Positions 51,732 to 60,221 of a DNA stretch of 60,221 nucleotides are shown in pieces. The stretch is from contig JAFIEF010000015.1 of assembly GCA_020832655.1 (NCBI GenBank), forward strand, positions 1-60,221, read 5' to 3'. Source of the stretch: Paracoccaceae bacterium (GTDB lineage Bacteria > Pseudomonadota > Alphaproteobacteria > Rhodobacterales > Rhodobacteraceae). How positions within the stretch are numbered: position 1 is the stretch's first letter; every line of letters starts with the position of its first letter. Under the pieces are notes generated by a model. That model was not told the DNA's origin, ran no database searches, and worked only from the letters and a program-made list of their open reading frames with translations. Made by a program: the position numbers and the translations under genes.

Positions 51732-54700
51732 AAGTGGAACCAATCCAGCAGGAATGGCTCGATGTGCTGGCCGAGCACATGATTGCCATTGCAGAGCACA
51801 GCAATACCTGCGCGGCGCTAAAGGCGTTTCTGAATGCGATCTGCACGCATTTCGGGGCTGAACGCTGTGCCCTTGTCACCTTCGGGGCGGCGGGGGGTCA
51901 GGTTTTGCTGGAGACCTGCCCGCCGGGGGCGGCGCGGGGCACATTGCCGGAACTGGACGCGCTGTCGCAGGCCGGGACCGCCCGCCAAGACGCGGGGCCG
52001 GTCATCATGCACCCGACACCCGATCAACTGGTGATGATGCTGGAACCGGCAGGCGACGGGGATGCGCCACTATTGCTGCTGCTGGAAGGCGTGCGCGCGC
52101 TGGATGCAGCGGCCACCGCCCGGCTGGGGTCAGCCCGCGCGCTGATCCGGCTGGCCCATGCCTATCTGTTGGACCGGCAGCGCAGGCCGGATGCCGCGAC
52201 ACCGTCAGCCACGCAGGATGCGCATGATCCCGCTGCGGTCGATGATTCCGCCTTGCGCGATGCCATTGAACGCCTGACCGCAGCCCAGAGCCTGAGTGTG
52301 GAACTGATCAATGACCTGCTCTCGGCCAGCCATGAGCGGCTGGATGCGGTGATCAACACGGTGCTGGCGCGGATGGGCCGGTTTTGTGGCTGCGACCGAA
52401 CCTATCTGTTCCGCGACGTGCCGGGGCGCGGGATCATCAACACCCATGAATTCTGCGCGCCGGGGATCGCGCCGCTGACGCAATGCCTGCAAGATCAGTC
52501 GGCGCATATGGCGCAGCTTCTGTCGCAGGCGCTGAACAGCACGGATCTGTGCATCGCGCGCAGTGCCGAACTGCCCGAAGACAATGATCTGCGCAAGCTG
52601 CTGGACGCGCGCGGGGGGCAGGCATTGCTGGCCGTGCCGCTGCGCTATGACGGCAGGGTGTTCGGCTTTGTCGGCTATGATGCCGGGCCGCAGAAGCGCC
52701 GTTTCCTGAGGGGAGAGATTTCGCTGATCCAGTCGGTCGCCAATGTCATGGCCACCATGCTGGCCAAGCGTGATGTGGATGAACGCCTGTCCGAAATCCA
52801 TGCACAGCAGGACATGCAACGCCAGCGGCTGCATGCCACGCTCAACGTCATTCCCGATATCCTGATAGAGCTGGACGAGGATCTGCGCATCCTGAGCTAT
52901 CACGCCAACCCCCAGATCGAGCTGCTGATCGATCTTGACAAGATGATCGGGCTGTCCGTGCTCGAACATTCCCCCCCAGAGGTGGCGGCGATCGCGCAGC
53001 AGGTGCAGCTGGACCTTGAAGAAGAAGACGTGGTGCAGGGATATTCCTTTCCCTGCACGGGACGGGGGCAGACCCGGCATTATTCGATATCGGCGGCGCG
53101 CAGCCCCTATGGGTCCGGCAAGGGCGCGCCGCGCTATGTCGCGATCTTGCGCGATGTGACCGAACGCCATGAACAGGGCCGCAAGATCGAACGGCTAAGC
53201 CGGATTGCACGGACCACCACCAATCTGGTGGTCATCACGGACCGGCACGCGCGTATCGAATGGGTCAACCCCGCTTTCGAGGCCCGCACCGGCTATCAGC
53301 TTTCCGAACTTGTCGGGCGCAAGCCCGGCGAATTGCTGCAAGACCCCGAAACCGATCAGGCCGTGATCGCCGAAATCCGCGAGGCGCTGCGCCGCGTGCA
53401 GCCGATCACCTGCGAATTGCTCAACGTGTCGCGGATGGGGGCAAAATACTGGGTGCGGATGACGATCCAGCCGATTTTTGACGAAAATGGCGATCATCAG
53501 GGCTTCATGGCAGTTCAGGTGGATGTCACCGGCACCCGTCGGCTGATGCAGGATATGCGCGCCGCGCTGGCATCCGAGCAAGAGGCACGGATGCAGCTTC
53601 GCAGCGCCGTGGACAACATGCAGGAAGCGCTGATCATTTTTGATGCCAATCAGCGCCTTGTCATCTGCAATGAACGCTACCGCGCGCTTTACCCGGAAAT
53701 GGCCGATATGCTGACGCCCGGCACGGCGCGCGAATTGCTGCTGCGCGAGGGGCTGCGCAAGGGTCTTTTTGGCACGGACATATCGAACCCGAAGGAATGG
53801 TTCCAGCATCAGGCGCGCAAGTTTCACATGCGCCATTCGCAAAACAAGCTGCGACAGGTTGCCGGACGGTGGTATCGCGAGACCCAGCAACCCACACCGG
53901 ATGGCGGGCGGATATGCCTGATGTCGGATGTCACCGACTGGAAGGATGCCGAACAGCAGGCCGTTGCCGACCGTGCCCGCGCAATGGATGCCTCGCGCGA
54001 CGGCATCGTTCTGATCACCGCCGAAGGGCATATCCGCTATGTGAATGCCGCAGCCGGGGAAATCATGCGCCGCGACAGCACCGAACAGATGCTGGGCCAG
54101 AAATGGACCGAGCTGCTGCTGGGCACAGAGGCCGAGCGGCTTTATCCCATCGTGCGCCGCGCCTGGCATGACAGCGGGTTCTGGCAAGGCGAAAGCCGCA
54201 TCATCCTGCCCGACGGCACCGCCAGAGAGCTGGAGATTTCTGCCACGCTGAATGCCGATCAGACGATCCTGTGCATCTTCCGCGACATCAGCGACAAGCG
54301 CCGCGACGAGGCAGAGCGCGAAGCGCTGCGCGAAGCGCTGACACTGGCCCGGCGGCGCGAGGAAATCGGCCATATCGCCGCGGGCCTGACGCATGATTTC
54401 AACAATCTGCTGTCGGTGATTTCCAGCGCCTCGCAGATGATACAGCATGCCGATCAGATCTCGCTGGCGCAAGGCATGGCCGCGCGCATCGCCGAAGCCG
54501 CGGATCAGGCAGGAGGGCTGTTGCGCCGGATGCTGGCACTGGGCAAGAGCAGCGCAGTGCGCGATCAGATCGATCTGCGCCGCCCCTTGCGCGATGCCGA
54601 AGCACTGGTGCGTCCGGGGCTGCGCGCGCCGGTCAGCCTGTGTGTGGACCTGCCGAATGAGGCCGTGATCGCCTATGCCGACAGCACGGCGGTGGTGCAG

Positions 54701-55495
54701 ATGCTTATGAATCTGATCATCAATGCGCGCGATGCGCTGATGGATGCGCCGCCCCCTGATGGCACGGCCCGGATTGCGGTGGCGCTTTCTGTGCCCGACC
54801 GGATCGACCCGGACCGCGCCTATGATATCGGGCAGGTCGATCCGTCGCGCCGCTATGCCTGCATTGTGGTGCAGGATAACGGACCGGGCATGAATGACGA
54901 GGTGCGGGCCAACATCTTCACCCCGTATTTTTCCACCAAGGGCGATGCCGGAACCGGGCTGGGCGTGCCGATGGTGGTGAATACCGTGCAGGATCAGGGC
55001 GGCGCTTTGCTGCTGGAAAGCGGCGCGGGTCAGGGAACCCGCTTCACCATCATGTGGCCGCTGGAAGATATTGTCGCGGGCGCGGAACTGCCCGAAAGCC
55101 CTGATGCAGGCGCAAGCTGGGCCGGACAGACAGCGCTGGTCTATTCGCCCTGCCCTGAACGCTCTGACCAGCTTGTTGCGCTTCTGGAAGCCGCAGGCGC
55201 GCTGGCCGTGCCCTGCCGGGCGCAATCGGAACTTGTTGCGCTGATGGCGGAAGATGACAGTTGGGATGCAGTTTTGCTGGACATACCCGATACCGACAGC
55301 TTGCGCAGGGCCGAAAAGCTTCTGGCTGACATGCCTGAAGCCGGCCCGCCGGTTCTGGCCATTGCCGAAGGGGCGCTGCTGAAACAGCCCAACTCCGGCT
55401 TCGCGGTCTGCGCCGGTCCGCTGGGGCGGGAAAATCTGGCCCATGATCTGCGCAGGACGCAGATGCAGGCATTGCGCCAGACGCCACGCACATAG
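51728..55495 (+). CDS. Large cytoplasmic multi-sensor histidine kinase (GAF-GAF-PAS4-HK-REC-like)
   Basis: A 1255-residue soluble kinase with no membrane segment. Approximate layout: an N-terminal GAF-like domain (1-150), a second GAF domain with RMGRFCGCDRTYLFRDV (about 200-350), and four PAS domains starting near 370, 495, 627 and 752. A HisKA helix pair has phospho-acceptor His889 in LTHDFNNLLSVISSA. The ATPase domain has LIINARDAL, DNGPGMNDEV and GTGLGVPMVVNTV. The tail (about 1130-1250) resembles a receiver with DAVLLDIPDTD but is diverged. The start is the GTG at 51728 overlapping the stop of the upstream kinase; an in-frame GTG at 51698 lies inside that gene. The signal is unknown. Confidence 0.88.
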   Translation: MKVEPIQQEWLDVLAEHMIAIAEHSNTCAALKAFLNAICTHFGAERCALVTFGAAGGQVLLETCPPGAARGTLPELDALSQAGTARQDAGPVIMHPTPDQLVMMLEPAGDGDAPLLLLLEGVRALDAAATARLGSARALIRLAHAYLLDRQRRPDAATPSATQDAHDPAAVDDSALRDAIERLTAAQSLSVELINDLLSASHERLDAVINTVLARMGRFCGCDRTYLFRDVPGRGIINTHEFCAPGIAPLTQCLQDQSAHMAQLLSQALNSTDLCIARSAELPEDNDLRKLLDARGGQALLAVPLRYDGRVFGFVGYDAGPQKRRFLRGEISLIQSVANVMATMLAKRDVDERLSEIHAQQDMQRQRLHATLNVIPDILIELDEDLRILSYHANPQIELLIDLDKMIGLSVLEHSPPEVAAIAQQVQLDLEEEDVVQGYSFPCTGRGQTRHYSISAARSPYGSGKGAPRYVAILRDVTERHEQGRKIERLSRIARTTTNLVVITDRHARIEWVNPAFEARTGYQLSELVGRKPGELLQDPETDQAVIAEIREALRRVQPITCELLNVSRMGAKYWVRMTIQPIFDENGDHQGFMAVQVDVTGTRRLMQDMRAALASEQEARMQLRSAVDNMQEALIIFDANQRLVICNERYRALYPEMADMLTPGTARELLLREGLRKGLFGTDISNPKEWFQHQARKFHMRHSQNKLRQVAGRWYRETQQPTPDGGRICLMSDVTDWKDAEQQAVADRARAMDASRDGIVLITAEGHIRYVNAAAGEIMRRDSTEQMLGQKWTELLLGTEAERLYPIVRRAWHDSGFWQGESRIILPDGTARELEISATLNADQTILCIFRDISDKRRDEAEREALREALTLARRREEIGHIAAGLTHDFNNLLSVISSASQMIQHADQISLAQGMAARIAEAADQAGGLLRRMLALGKSSAVRDQIDLRRPLRDAEALVRPGLRAPVSLCVDLPNEAVIAYADSTAVVQMLMNLIINARDALMDAPPPDGTARIAVALSVPDRIDPDRAYDIGQVDPSRRYACIVVQDNGPGMNDEVRANIFTPYFSTKGDAGTGLGVPMVVNTVQDQGGALLLESGAGQGTRFTIMWPLEDIVAGAELPESPDAGASWAGQTALVYSPCPERSDQLVALLEAAGALAVPCRAQSELVALMAEDDSWDAVLLDIPDTDSLRRAEKLLADMPEAGPPVLAIAEGALLKQPNSGFAVCAGPLGRENLAHDLRRTQMQALRQTPRT

Positions 55496-55501
55496 CTAAA
55501 G

Positions 55502-55602
55502 CAATTTCAGAAAAAGTTGACAGACTTTTTCGGTTCGAAATTGCGACAGAACAAAAGGTTAAAGCATTGAAGGCGATTCAACGAAAAGCCGAAACGCTTT
55601 AA
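55502..55602. terminator. Two AT-rich hairpins between converging kinase and regulator genes
   Basis: The first hairpin pairs GAAAAAGT (55510-55517) with ACTTTTTC (55524-55531), enclosed by CAATTTC (55502-55508) and GAAATTG (55537-55543). The second pairs TTAAAGC (55559-55565) with GCTTTAA (55596-55602) around TTGAA/TTCAA. The A/T-rich arms supply a T-run in each direction, fitting a bidirectional terminator. The sequence is strikingly AT-rich for this genome. Confidence 0.7.
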
Positions 55603-55619
55603 GGTTGTGGGTCCGCGCG

Positions 55620-56264
55620 TCAGACCAGCCCCATCTCTTTGGCGATGATGACGGCATGGGTGCGGTTATTCGCACCGATCTTGCGGCAGATGCCCGTGAC
55701 ATGCATCTTGACCGTGGCCTCGGCCAGATCAAGCGCGTGGGCGATTTCCTTGTTCGACAGCCCTTCGGCCAGATGGCCCAGCACATCGGTTTCCTTCTGG
55801 CTCAACTCGCCATTCTGCGCGCTGGTGGCGCTTGTCGACATCTGGACCAGTTCCATCGGCAGATAGCGTTCGCCCGCATGCATGAAGCGGATGGCATTGG
55901 CCAGCGAACGCAGCGGCGTTGTCTTCAGCACGATCCCGGCAGCACCCGTGGCCATGATTTCCTGCATCATGCGCGGGGGCGCGTTGCCGGTCAGAATAGC
56001 AACCGGCTTGCCGTCATTCAGCCGCAGCGCGCGTTTCAACCCGTTCACGCCATTCATGCCGGGCATATTCAGATCCAGAAGCACCACATCGAAACTGCCC
56101 TCGGCTGCCAGGATATCCGCGGCCTGATCCAGCGTTTCGGCAGTCGTTACTTCCATGCTTGCCGCATCGGTCAGGAAAAGCTGGAACATGTCGATGATCA
56201 TCCGGTGATCATCGGCCAGCAGCACGCGAATCTGATCGGTGATAATCTGGCTCATCTTGGTCAT
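55620..56264 (-). CDS. LuxR/NarL-family response regulator
   Basis: A 214-residue two-domain regulator. The receiver domain has acidic residues in VLLADDH, phospho-acceptor Asp64 in VVLLDLNMPGMNG, the Thr of AILTGN and the Lys of IVLKTTPL. The C-terminal LuxR-type helix-turn-helix is LSQKETDVLGHLAEGLSNKEIAHALDL followed by EATVKMHVTGICRKIGANNRTHAV. It converges with the large kinase gene and is divergent from the OmpR-type regulator gene. Its partner is probably one of the two neighbouring kinases. Its promoter lies in the 246 bases upstream, 56265-56510. Confidence 0.92.
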   Translation of the reverse strand: MTKMSQIITDQIRVLLADDHRMIIDMFQLFLTDAASMEVTTAETLDQAADILAAEGSFDVVLLDLNMPGMNGVNGLKRALRLNDGKPVAILTGNAPPRMMQEIMATGAAGIVLKTTPLRSLANAIRFMHAGERYLPMELVQMSTSATSAQNGELSQKETDVLGHLAEGLSNKEIAHALDLAEATVKMHVTGICRKIGANNRTHAVIIAKEMGLV

Positions 56265-56510
56265 GATCTGGTCTTATGCCTGATATTGTTCGCAATTCAT
56301 CGTCTTGAAATACATACTGGGTTAACTTTGCGGCCATTTTGGGGCGGGCGCATGACAGGCATGGGCAAACCCTGTTTGCGCGGCCACCGGGATACAGACG
56401 AAAGTCGGTATCCCATACCTTTTGGCGCGAAACCCGTCCGAAATCGGATTTGTCACCTAAGCAGACCGGGATCATACTTAACCCAGGATGAATTGATGGT
56501 GGGATAAGAT

Positions 56511-57182
56511 ATGCGTTTGCTTTTGGTAGAAGACGACAAGTTCATGGCGCAGATGATTGCCGCCCTGCTTGCGACAAAGAAGTTTCAGGTCACCACGGCC
56601 AACACCAAGGATGATGCGCTGGAAAACCTGCGTTCCTTCCAGTTTGATGCGGTGATCCTTGATTTGCGGCTGAAGGAAGAATCCGGCCTTGATGTGATTG
56701 CCGCGGCGCGCGCGCTGGATGTCGAATGCCCCTTCGTGGTGTTGTCGGGCGATCTGGATACCGACACCAAGGTGCAGGCACTGCGCGCGGGGGCGGATGA
56801 CTATGTCACCAAACCCTTCAAGATCGAAGAGCTGTCCGCGCGCATTCTGGCCGTGGTGCGGCGCAGCAATGGCCACCAGTCCAGTTGTATCGAGCTTGGC
56901 CCGCTGCGGCTGGATCTGGAAGAAAAGCTGGCGCAGGTGAATGACCAGCCGCTTAGTCTGACGCGCAAGGAATACGAGGTGCTGGAAGCGCTGATCCTGC
57001 GTTCCGGGCGCACGCTGAGCAAGGATGCGATCCTTGGCCTGCTTTATGGCGGGATGGACGAGCCGAACCCCAAGATCATCGATGTGTTCGTCTGCAAGCT
57101 GCGCAAGAAGCTGTCGCAGGCGCTGAACGGGCTAAGCCCGATCCAGACGGTTTACGGGATCGGCTATTCCTTCCGCATGTGA
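56511..57182 (+). CDS. CtrA-like OmpR-family response regulator
   Basis: A 223-residue regulator. The receiver has VEDD, phospho-acceptor Asp51 in VILDLRLKEESG, a Ser in VVLSGDLDT, and Lys in DDYVTKPF. The winged-helix domain contains LTRKEYEVLEALILRSG, LYGGMDEPNPKIIDVFVCKL and RKKLSQAL. These closely follow the DNA-binding domain of CtrA, the cell-cycle regulator of alphaproteobacteria (LYGGMDEP and KIIDVFxCKLRKKL are shared). The N-terminal half is more diverged, so it is probably a paralogue rather than CtrA itself. It follows the two kinases and is divergent from the LuxR-type regulator. A GC-rich hairpin ends it. Confidence 0.9.
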   Translation: MRLLLVEDDKFMAQMIAALLATKKFQVTTANTKDDALENLRSFQFDAVILDLRLKEESGLDVIAAARALDVECPFVVLSGDLDTDTKVQALRAGADDYVTKPFKIEELSARILAVVRRSNGHQSSCIELGPLRLDLEEKLAQVNDQPLSLTRKEYEVLEALILRSGRTLSKDAILGLLYGGMDEPNPKIIDVFVCKLRKKLSQALNGLSPIQTVYGIGYSFRM

Positions 57183-57197
57183 CGGCCATCACGGGCC

Positions 57198-57223
57198 GCC
57201 CGCCCCCCCCTATCGGGGCGGGC
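57198..57223 (+). terminator. GC-rich hairpin between the CtrA-like gene and hutU
   Basis: GCCCGCCCC pairs with GGGGCGGGC around CCCCTATC, 15 bases after the CtrA-like stop and ten bases before the hutU stop on the other strand. It may terminate both converging transcripts. There is no T-run. Confidence 0.65.
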
Positions 57224-57232
57224 GCCAGCAGT

Positions 57233-58906
57233 TCAGTTGCCCAATATGCCCGGCAGGCGCAAGCCGTGATCGCGCGCGCATTGCAGCGCATCTTCATAGC
57301 CTGCATCGGCATGCCGCCACACGCCCGACGCCGGGTCATTCCACAACACCCGTTCCAGCCGCCGCGCGGCCTCTGGCGTGCCATCGGCGACAATGACCAC
57401 CCCGGCATGTTGCGAAAACCCCATCCCGACCCCACCGCCATGATGCAGGCTGACCCATGTCGCCCCTGACGCGGTGTTCATCAGCGCATTCAGCAGCGGC
57501 CAGTCCGACACTGCGTCAGAGCCGTCGCGCATCGCCTCGGTCTCGCGGTTGGGGCTGGCGACAGAGCCGCTATCGAGATGGTCGCGGCCAATGACGATGG
57601 GGGCTTTCAATTCGCCCGAGGCCACCATTTCGTTGAATTTCAGCCCGGCGCGGTGCCGGTCCCCCAGCCCCAGCCAGCAAATGCGCGCGGGCAATCCCTG
57701 AAAGGCGATGCGCTCGCGCGCCATGTCCAGCCAGCGATGCAGATGGGTGTTGTCGGGAAACAGCGCGCGCATCGCCTGATCAGTCTTGTAAATGTCTTCC
57801 GGGTCGCCCGACAGCGCGCACCAGCGAAACGGCCCGATGCCCTTGCAAAACAGTGGCCGGATATAGGCGGGCACGAAACCGGGAAAGGCAAAGGCGTTTT
57901 CCAGCCCTTCCTCCTTGGCCATCTGCCGGATATTATTGCCATAATCCAGTGTCGGCACGCCTGCATTCCAGAAATCGACCATCGCCGCGACATGGGTTTT
58001 CATGCTGGCGCGCGCGGCTTTTTCCACCGCAGCGGGGTTGCTTTCCTGCTTTTCGCGCCATTCAGCCACCGACCAGCCGATGGGCAGATAGCCATGCACC
58101 GGATCATGCGCCGATGTCTGGTCGGTGACGATATCGGGGCGGATGCCGCGCCTGAACAACTGTGGGAAGACCTCTGCGGCATTGCCGATCAGCGCCACGG
58201 ATTTGGCCTCTGCGGCCTTGGTCCAGCGGCTGATCATCTCCAGCGCTTCATCCAGATCATGGGTCTTGGCGTCGCAGTAGCGGGTGCGGATGCGAAAATC
58301 GGCGCGGGTTTCGTCGCATTCCACCGCCAGACAGCACGCGCCCGCCATCACCGCCGCCAGGGGCTGCGCACCACCCATGCCGCCCAGACCCGCGGTCAAT
58401 ATCCAGCGCCCGCGCAGATTGCCGTCATAATGCTGGCGGCCCGCCTCGGCAAAGGTTTCATAAGTGCCCTGCACAATGCCTTGCGTGCCGATATAGATCC
58501 ATGACCCGGCGGTCATCTGGCCATACATCATCAGCCCGCGCCGGTCGAGTTCGTTGAAATGCGCCCATGTCGCCCAATGCGGCACAAGGTTCGAATTGGC
58601 GATCAGCACGCGCGGGGCGTCGGCATGGGTGCGGATGATGGCGATGGGCTTGCCCGATTGCACGATCAGGGTTTCATCGGCCTCCAGATCCTTCAGCCCG
58701 GCGACGATACGGTCGAAATCCTCCCATGTGCGCGCAGCCCGGCCAATGCCGCCATAGACCACCAGCTCATGCGGGTTTTCGGCGACATCGGGGTGCAGAT
58801 TGTTCATCAGCATCCGCATCGCGGCTTCGCCCTGCCAGTGCTTGGCGGTGATATCGGGGCCGGTGGGGGGGTATATGTCGCGCTGGTTGTGGCGTGGGTT
58901 GGTCAT
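57233..58906 (-). CDS. hutU: Urocanate hydratase
   Basis: Converts urocanate to imidazolone propionate in histidine degradation, using tightly bound NAD+ as an electrophile. The 557-residue protein has the typical N-terminus ([26 protein letters not shown]), an NAD-binding [15 protein letters not shown], and the conserved Cys in [14 protein letters not shown]. The C-terminus has [17 protein letters not shown]. Its ATG overlaps the stop of hutG (ATGA), so hutG and hutU are translationally coupled. The gene converges with the CtrA-like regulator gene. Confidence 0.97.
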   Translation of the reverse strand: MTNPRHNQRDIYPPTGPDITAKHWQGEAAMRMLMNNLHPDVAENPHELVVYGGIGRAARTWEDFDRIVAGLKDLEADETLIVQSGKPIAIIRTHADAPRVLIANSNLVPHWATWAHFNELDRRGLMMYGQMTAGSWIYIGTQGIVQGTYETFAEAGRQHYDGNLRGRWILTAGLGGMGGAQPLAAVMAGACCLAVECDETRADFRIRTRYCDAKTHDLDEALEMISRWTKAAEAKSVALIGNAAEVFPQLFRRGIRPDIVTDQTSAHDPVHGYLPIGWSVAEWREKQESNPAAVEKAARASMKTHVAAMVDFWNAGVPTLDYGNNIRQMAKEEGLENAFAFPGFVPAYIRPLFCKGIGPFRWCALSGDPEDIYKTDQAMRALFPDNTHLHRWLDMARERIAFQGLPARICWLGLGDRHRAGLKFNEMVASGELKAPIVIGRDHLDSGSVASPNRETEAMRDGSDAVSDWPLLNALMNTASGATWVSLHHGGGVGMGFSQHAGVVIVADGTPEAARRLERVLWNDPASGVWRHADAGYEDALQCARDHGLRLPGILGN

Positions 58907-59733
58907 GGCTGGCCTCTGAGTGTTGGGGCGAGGGTTTCAAGGGTTTGCAGGATTTCGCGCAGGATCGGGCGCAAGCGTCCGGCCCTGTCGGGGTCATAGG
59001 CGAAGGGGGGTGTTTCACTGGCCAGATGCGTGATTTGTGCAAGCTCCATCTGGATGGCGTGAATGCCGCGCGCGGGCTGGCCGTAGTGGCGTGTTGTCCA
59101 GCCCCCCTTGAAGCGACCATTGCAAACAGTGCTGTAGCCGTCGGCCTTCGTGCAAATTGCGCTCACGGCGGCTTCGATCTGCGCAGCGCATGTGGTGGTG
59201 CCATTGGTACCAATGTTGAAATCCGGCAAGCGCCCGTCAAACAGAAACGGAACATGGCTGCGGATCGAATGGCAGTCATACAGGATCGCCACGCCGTGGC
59301 GCGCGCGCACCCGCGCCAGCTCTGCCGCCAGCGCCGCATGATAGGGGGCGTGATAGCCCGCACGGCGCGCTTCGACCTCATCTGCATCGGGTGGGGTGGT
59401 CCAGATCGGTTCGCCGTCGAAATCGGTCATCGGCACCAGCCCGGTGGTGTTCTGCCCCGGATAGAGGCTTTCGCCGGACGGGTCGCGATTGGCGTCGATC
59501 AGATAGCGGTGGAAATTTGCGGCGACGATGGTCACGCCCGGCAACAGATCGGCATAGAGACGCGCCATGTGCCAGTCGGTATCGGACAGGCCGCGACCGG
59601 TGTCGTTGAGCGCAGACAGAACCGGGTCAGGCAGGAAAGTGCCCCCATGCGGCACGCCCAGAACCAGCGCGGATCCGCCTTGCGTGACGGAAACGGCGGG
59701 CTGGTCAATCCCGGCAATCGCCTTGTCGTGCAT
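58903..59733 (-). CDS. hutG: N-formylglutamate deformylase / amidohydrolase
   Basis: A 276-residue protein of the N-formylglutamate amidohydrolase family, which releases formate and glutamate in the last step of the HutF branch of histidine breakdown. Motifs are [30 protein letters not shown] and the metal-binding [10 protein letters not shown]. The start MHDKAIAG at 59733 follows the intergenic region shared with hutF; a frame open to 60180 runs antisense through hutF and is not used. The gene is coupled to hutU by an ATGA overlap. Confidence 0.92.
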   Translation of the reverse strand: MHDKAIAGIDQPAVSVTQGGSALVLGVPHGGTFLPDPVLSALNDTGRGLSDTDWHMARLYADLLPGVTIVAANFHRYLIDANRDPSGESLYPGQNTTGLVPMTDFDGEPIWTTPPDADEVEARRAGYHAPYHAALAAELARVRARHGVAILYDCHSIRSHVPFLFDGRLPDFNIGTNGTTTCAAQIEAAVSAICTKADGYSTVCNGRFKGGWTTRHYGQPARGIHAIQMELAQITHLASETPPFAYDPDRAGRLRPILREILQTLETLAPTLRGQP

Positions 59734-59767
59734 TTTGCTATTCCCAGATGACGGCCTTTGTGCAATT

Positions 59768-59783
59768 TTATGCTTAAACATAA
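59768..59783. promoter_or_regulatory. Dyad TTATG-N6-CATAA in the hutG/hutF divergent promoter
   Basis: In the 63-base gap between hutG and hutF, an inverted repeat TTATG...CATAA with a CTTAAA spacer stands out in AT content. HutC-type repressors bind dyads in such hut promoters, though their known site is different in sequence, so this is a candidate only. Confidence 0.4.
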
Positions 59784-59796
59784 TAAGCGTGTCAAC

Positions 59797-60221
59797 ATGA
59801 AGATGAATCCTGCAAAAACTCTCTGGGCGCGTGCCGCGCTGCTGCCCGAAGGCTGGGCAAAGGATGTCCGGGTCGATCTGGACGATATGGGCCGGATCGC
59901 ACAGGTCACTCCGGATCATCCGCCCGTCGGAACCCGGACCGGCACCTTGCTGCCCGCCCCTGTCAACCTGCACAGCCATGCCTTTCAGCGTGCCATGGCA
60001 GGACTGACCGAAGCGCGCGGCCCTGATCCGCGCGATACGTTCTGGACCTGGCGGCGGCTGATGTTCCGGTTTCTGGACCATCTGAGCCCCGAGGATTGTC
60101 AGGCCATTGCCGCGCTTGTGCAGATGGAATCGCTCGAATCGGGCTATGGCGCGATGGTCGAGTTCCATTACCTGCATCACCAGCCCGGCGGCCTGCCCTA
60201 TGACAGTCGCGCCGAGATGGC
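59797..60221 (+). CDS. hutF: Formimidoylglutamate deiminase, 5' part (runs off the window)
   Basis: First 141 codons of an amidohydrolase-superfamily enzyme that converts N-formimidoyl-glutamate to N-formylglutamate plus ammonia. The sequence begins MKMNPAKTLWARAALLPEGW. The metal-binding motif HSHAFQRAMAGLTEARG is the clear HutF signature, and EFHYLHHQPGG is the next conserved block. An ATG two codons later (59803) is an alternative start. It is divergent from hutG and hutU. HutF with HutG implies the five-step histidine pathway. The gene is open to the end of the window, so its 3' part is not seen. Confidence 0.93.
   Translation, partial: MKMNPAKTLWARAALLPEGWAKDVRVDLDDMGRIAQVTPDHPPVGTRTGTLLPAPVNLHSHAFQRAMAGLTEARGPDPRDTFWTWRRLMFRFLDHLSPEDCQAIAALVQMESLESGYGAMVEFHYLHHQPGGLPYDSRAEM

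Noticed and set aside
57180-57232. GC-rich hairpin after the CtrA-like gene as a fifth G-quadruplex element
   Set aside because: Its loop is C-rich without four G-runs and lacks the GTGC closing pairs, so it is an ordinary hairpin.

Overview
The window is GC-rich alphaproteobacterial chromosome, most likely from the family Rhodobacteraceae (Rhodobaca/Roseinatronobacter-like relatives are plausible, but the genus cannot be fixed from sequence alone). Pointers are the phaZ-phaC-phaP-phaR order with TGC-rich PhaR-type operators as in Paracoccus, the yidC-MOSC-engB-argB-ferredoxin run, the CtrA-like regulator, many glutamine synthetase-like and FAD amine oxidase genes, and ATGA/GTGA start-stop overlaps. 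The first 40 bases are almost pure C and look like a contig edge. I see no rRNA, tRNA, CRISPR array, prophage or intact insertion sequence; one short transposase remnant is present.

Layout. 0-7 kb: dapA, a soluble lytic transglycosylase, recF away from its usual dnaA-dnaN neighbours, and a dimethylglycine/sarcosine dehydrogenase-like enzyme. 7-12.3 kb: an amine/polyamine block (DUF1499 protein, agmatinase-like hydrolase, FAD amine oxidase, class III aminotransferase, GntR regulator). 12.3-15 kb: glutaryl-CoA dehydrogenase with a divergent LysR gene, then a SixA-like phosphatase. 15-20 kb: ferredoxin-like gene, argB, engB, MOSC gene, yidC. 20-23.2 kb: a TRAP transporter. 23.9-28 kb: a small DUF6746-like gene, metG and a RocB-like peptidase. 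28-32.4 kb: polyhydroxyalkanoate genes. 32.4-40.8 kb: a second amine block in two operons (ABC transporter plus glutamine synthetase-like gene; amidotransferase, second glutamine synthetase-like gene, PuuB-like oxidase). 40.9-49 kb: a FadJ-like enzyme, a lipoprotein, moaA, an IS5-type remnant, cca, a CoA Nudix hydrolase, Hsp33 and a glycosyltransferase-like gene. 49.4-57.2 kb: a signalling island of two large hybrid kinases and two response regulators. 57.2-60.2 kb: histidine utilisation (hutU, hutG and the start of hutF).

How the parts fit. The palindrome ATTTGATCAAAT occurs upstream of the class III aminotransferase, upstream of the amidotransferase operon and, with one mismatch, upstream of the ABC transporter operon. 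The GntR gene beside the first copy is the obvious candidate regulator, so the blocks at 7-12 kb and 32-41 kb probably form one regulon for uptake and gamma-glutamylation-type breakdown of amines.

The most unusual signal is non-coding. Four intergenic hairpins (9953-10004, 14554-14629, 23761-23810, 35909-35960) have different stems but share a GTGC-closed apical loop holding four G-runs separated by one or two bases, an ideal G-quadruplex motif. Three of the four are immediately preceded by a second hairpin of shared sequence pattern. Three lie just 3' of a gene on the same strand. A separate dispersed repeat (hairpin followed by a GAGTATTT...CAAGATGAA core) occurs five times, two of them as a copy of about 150 bp.
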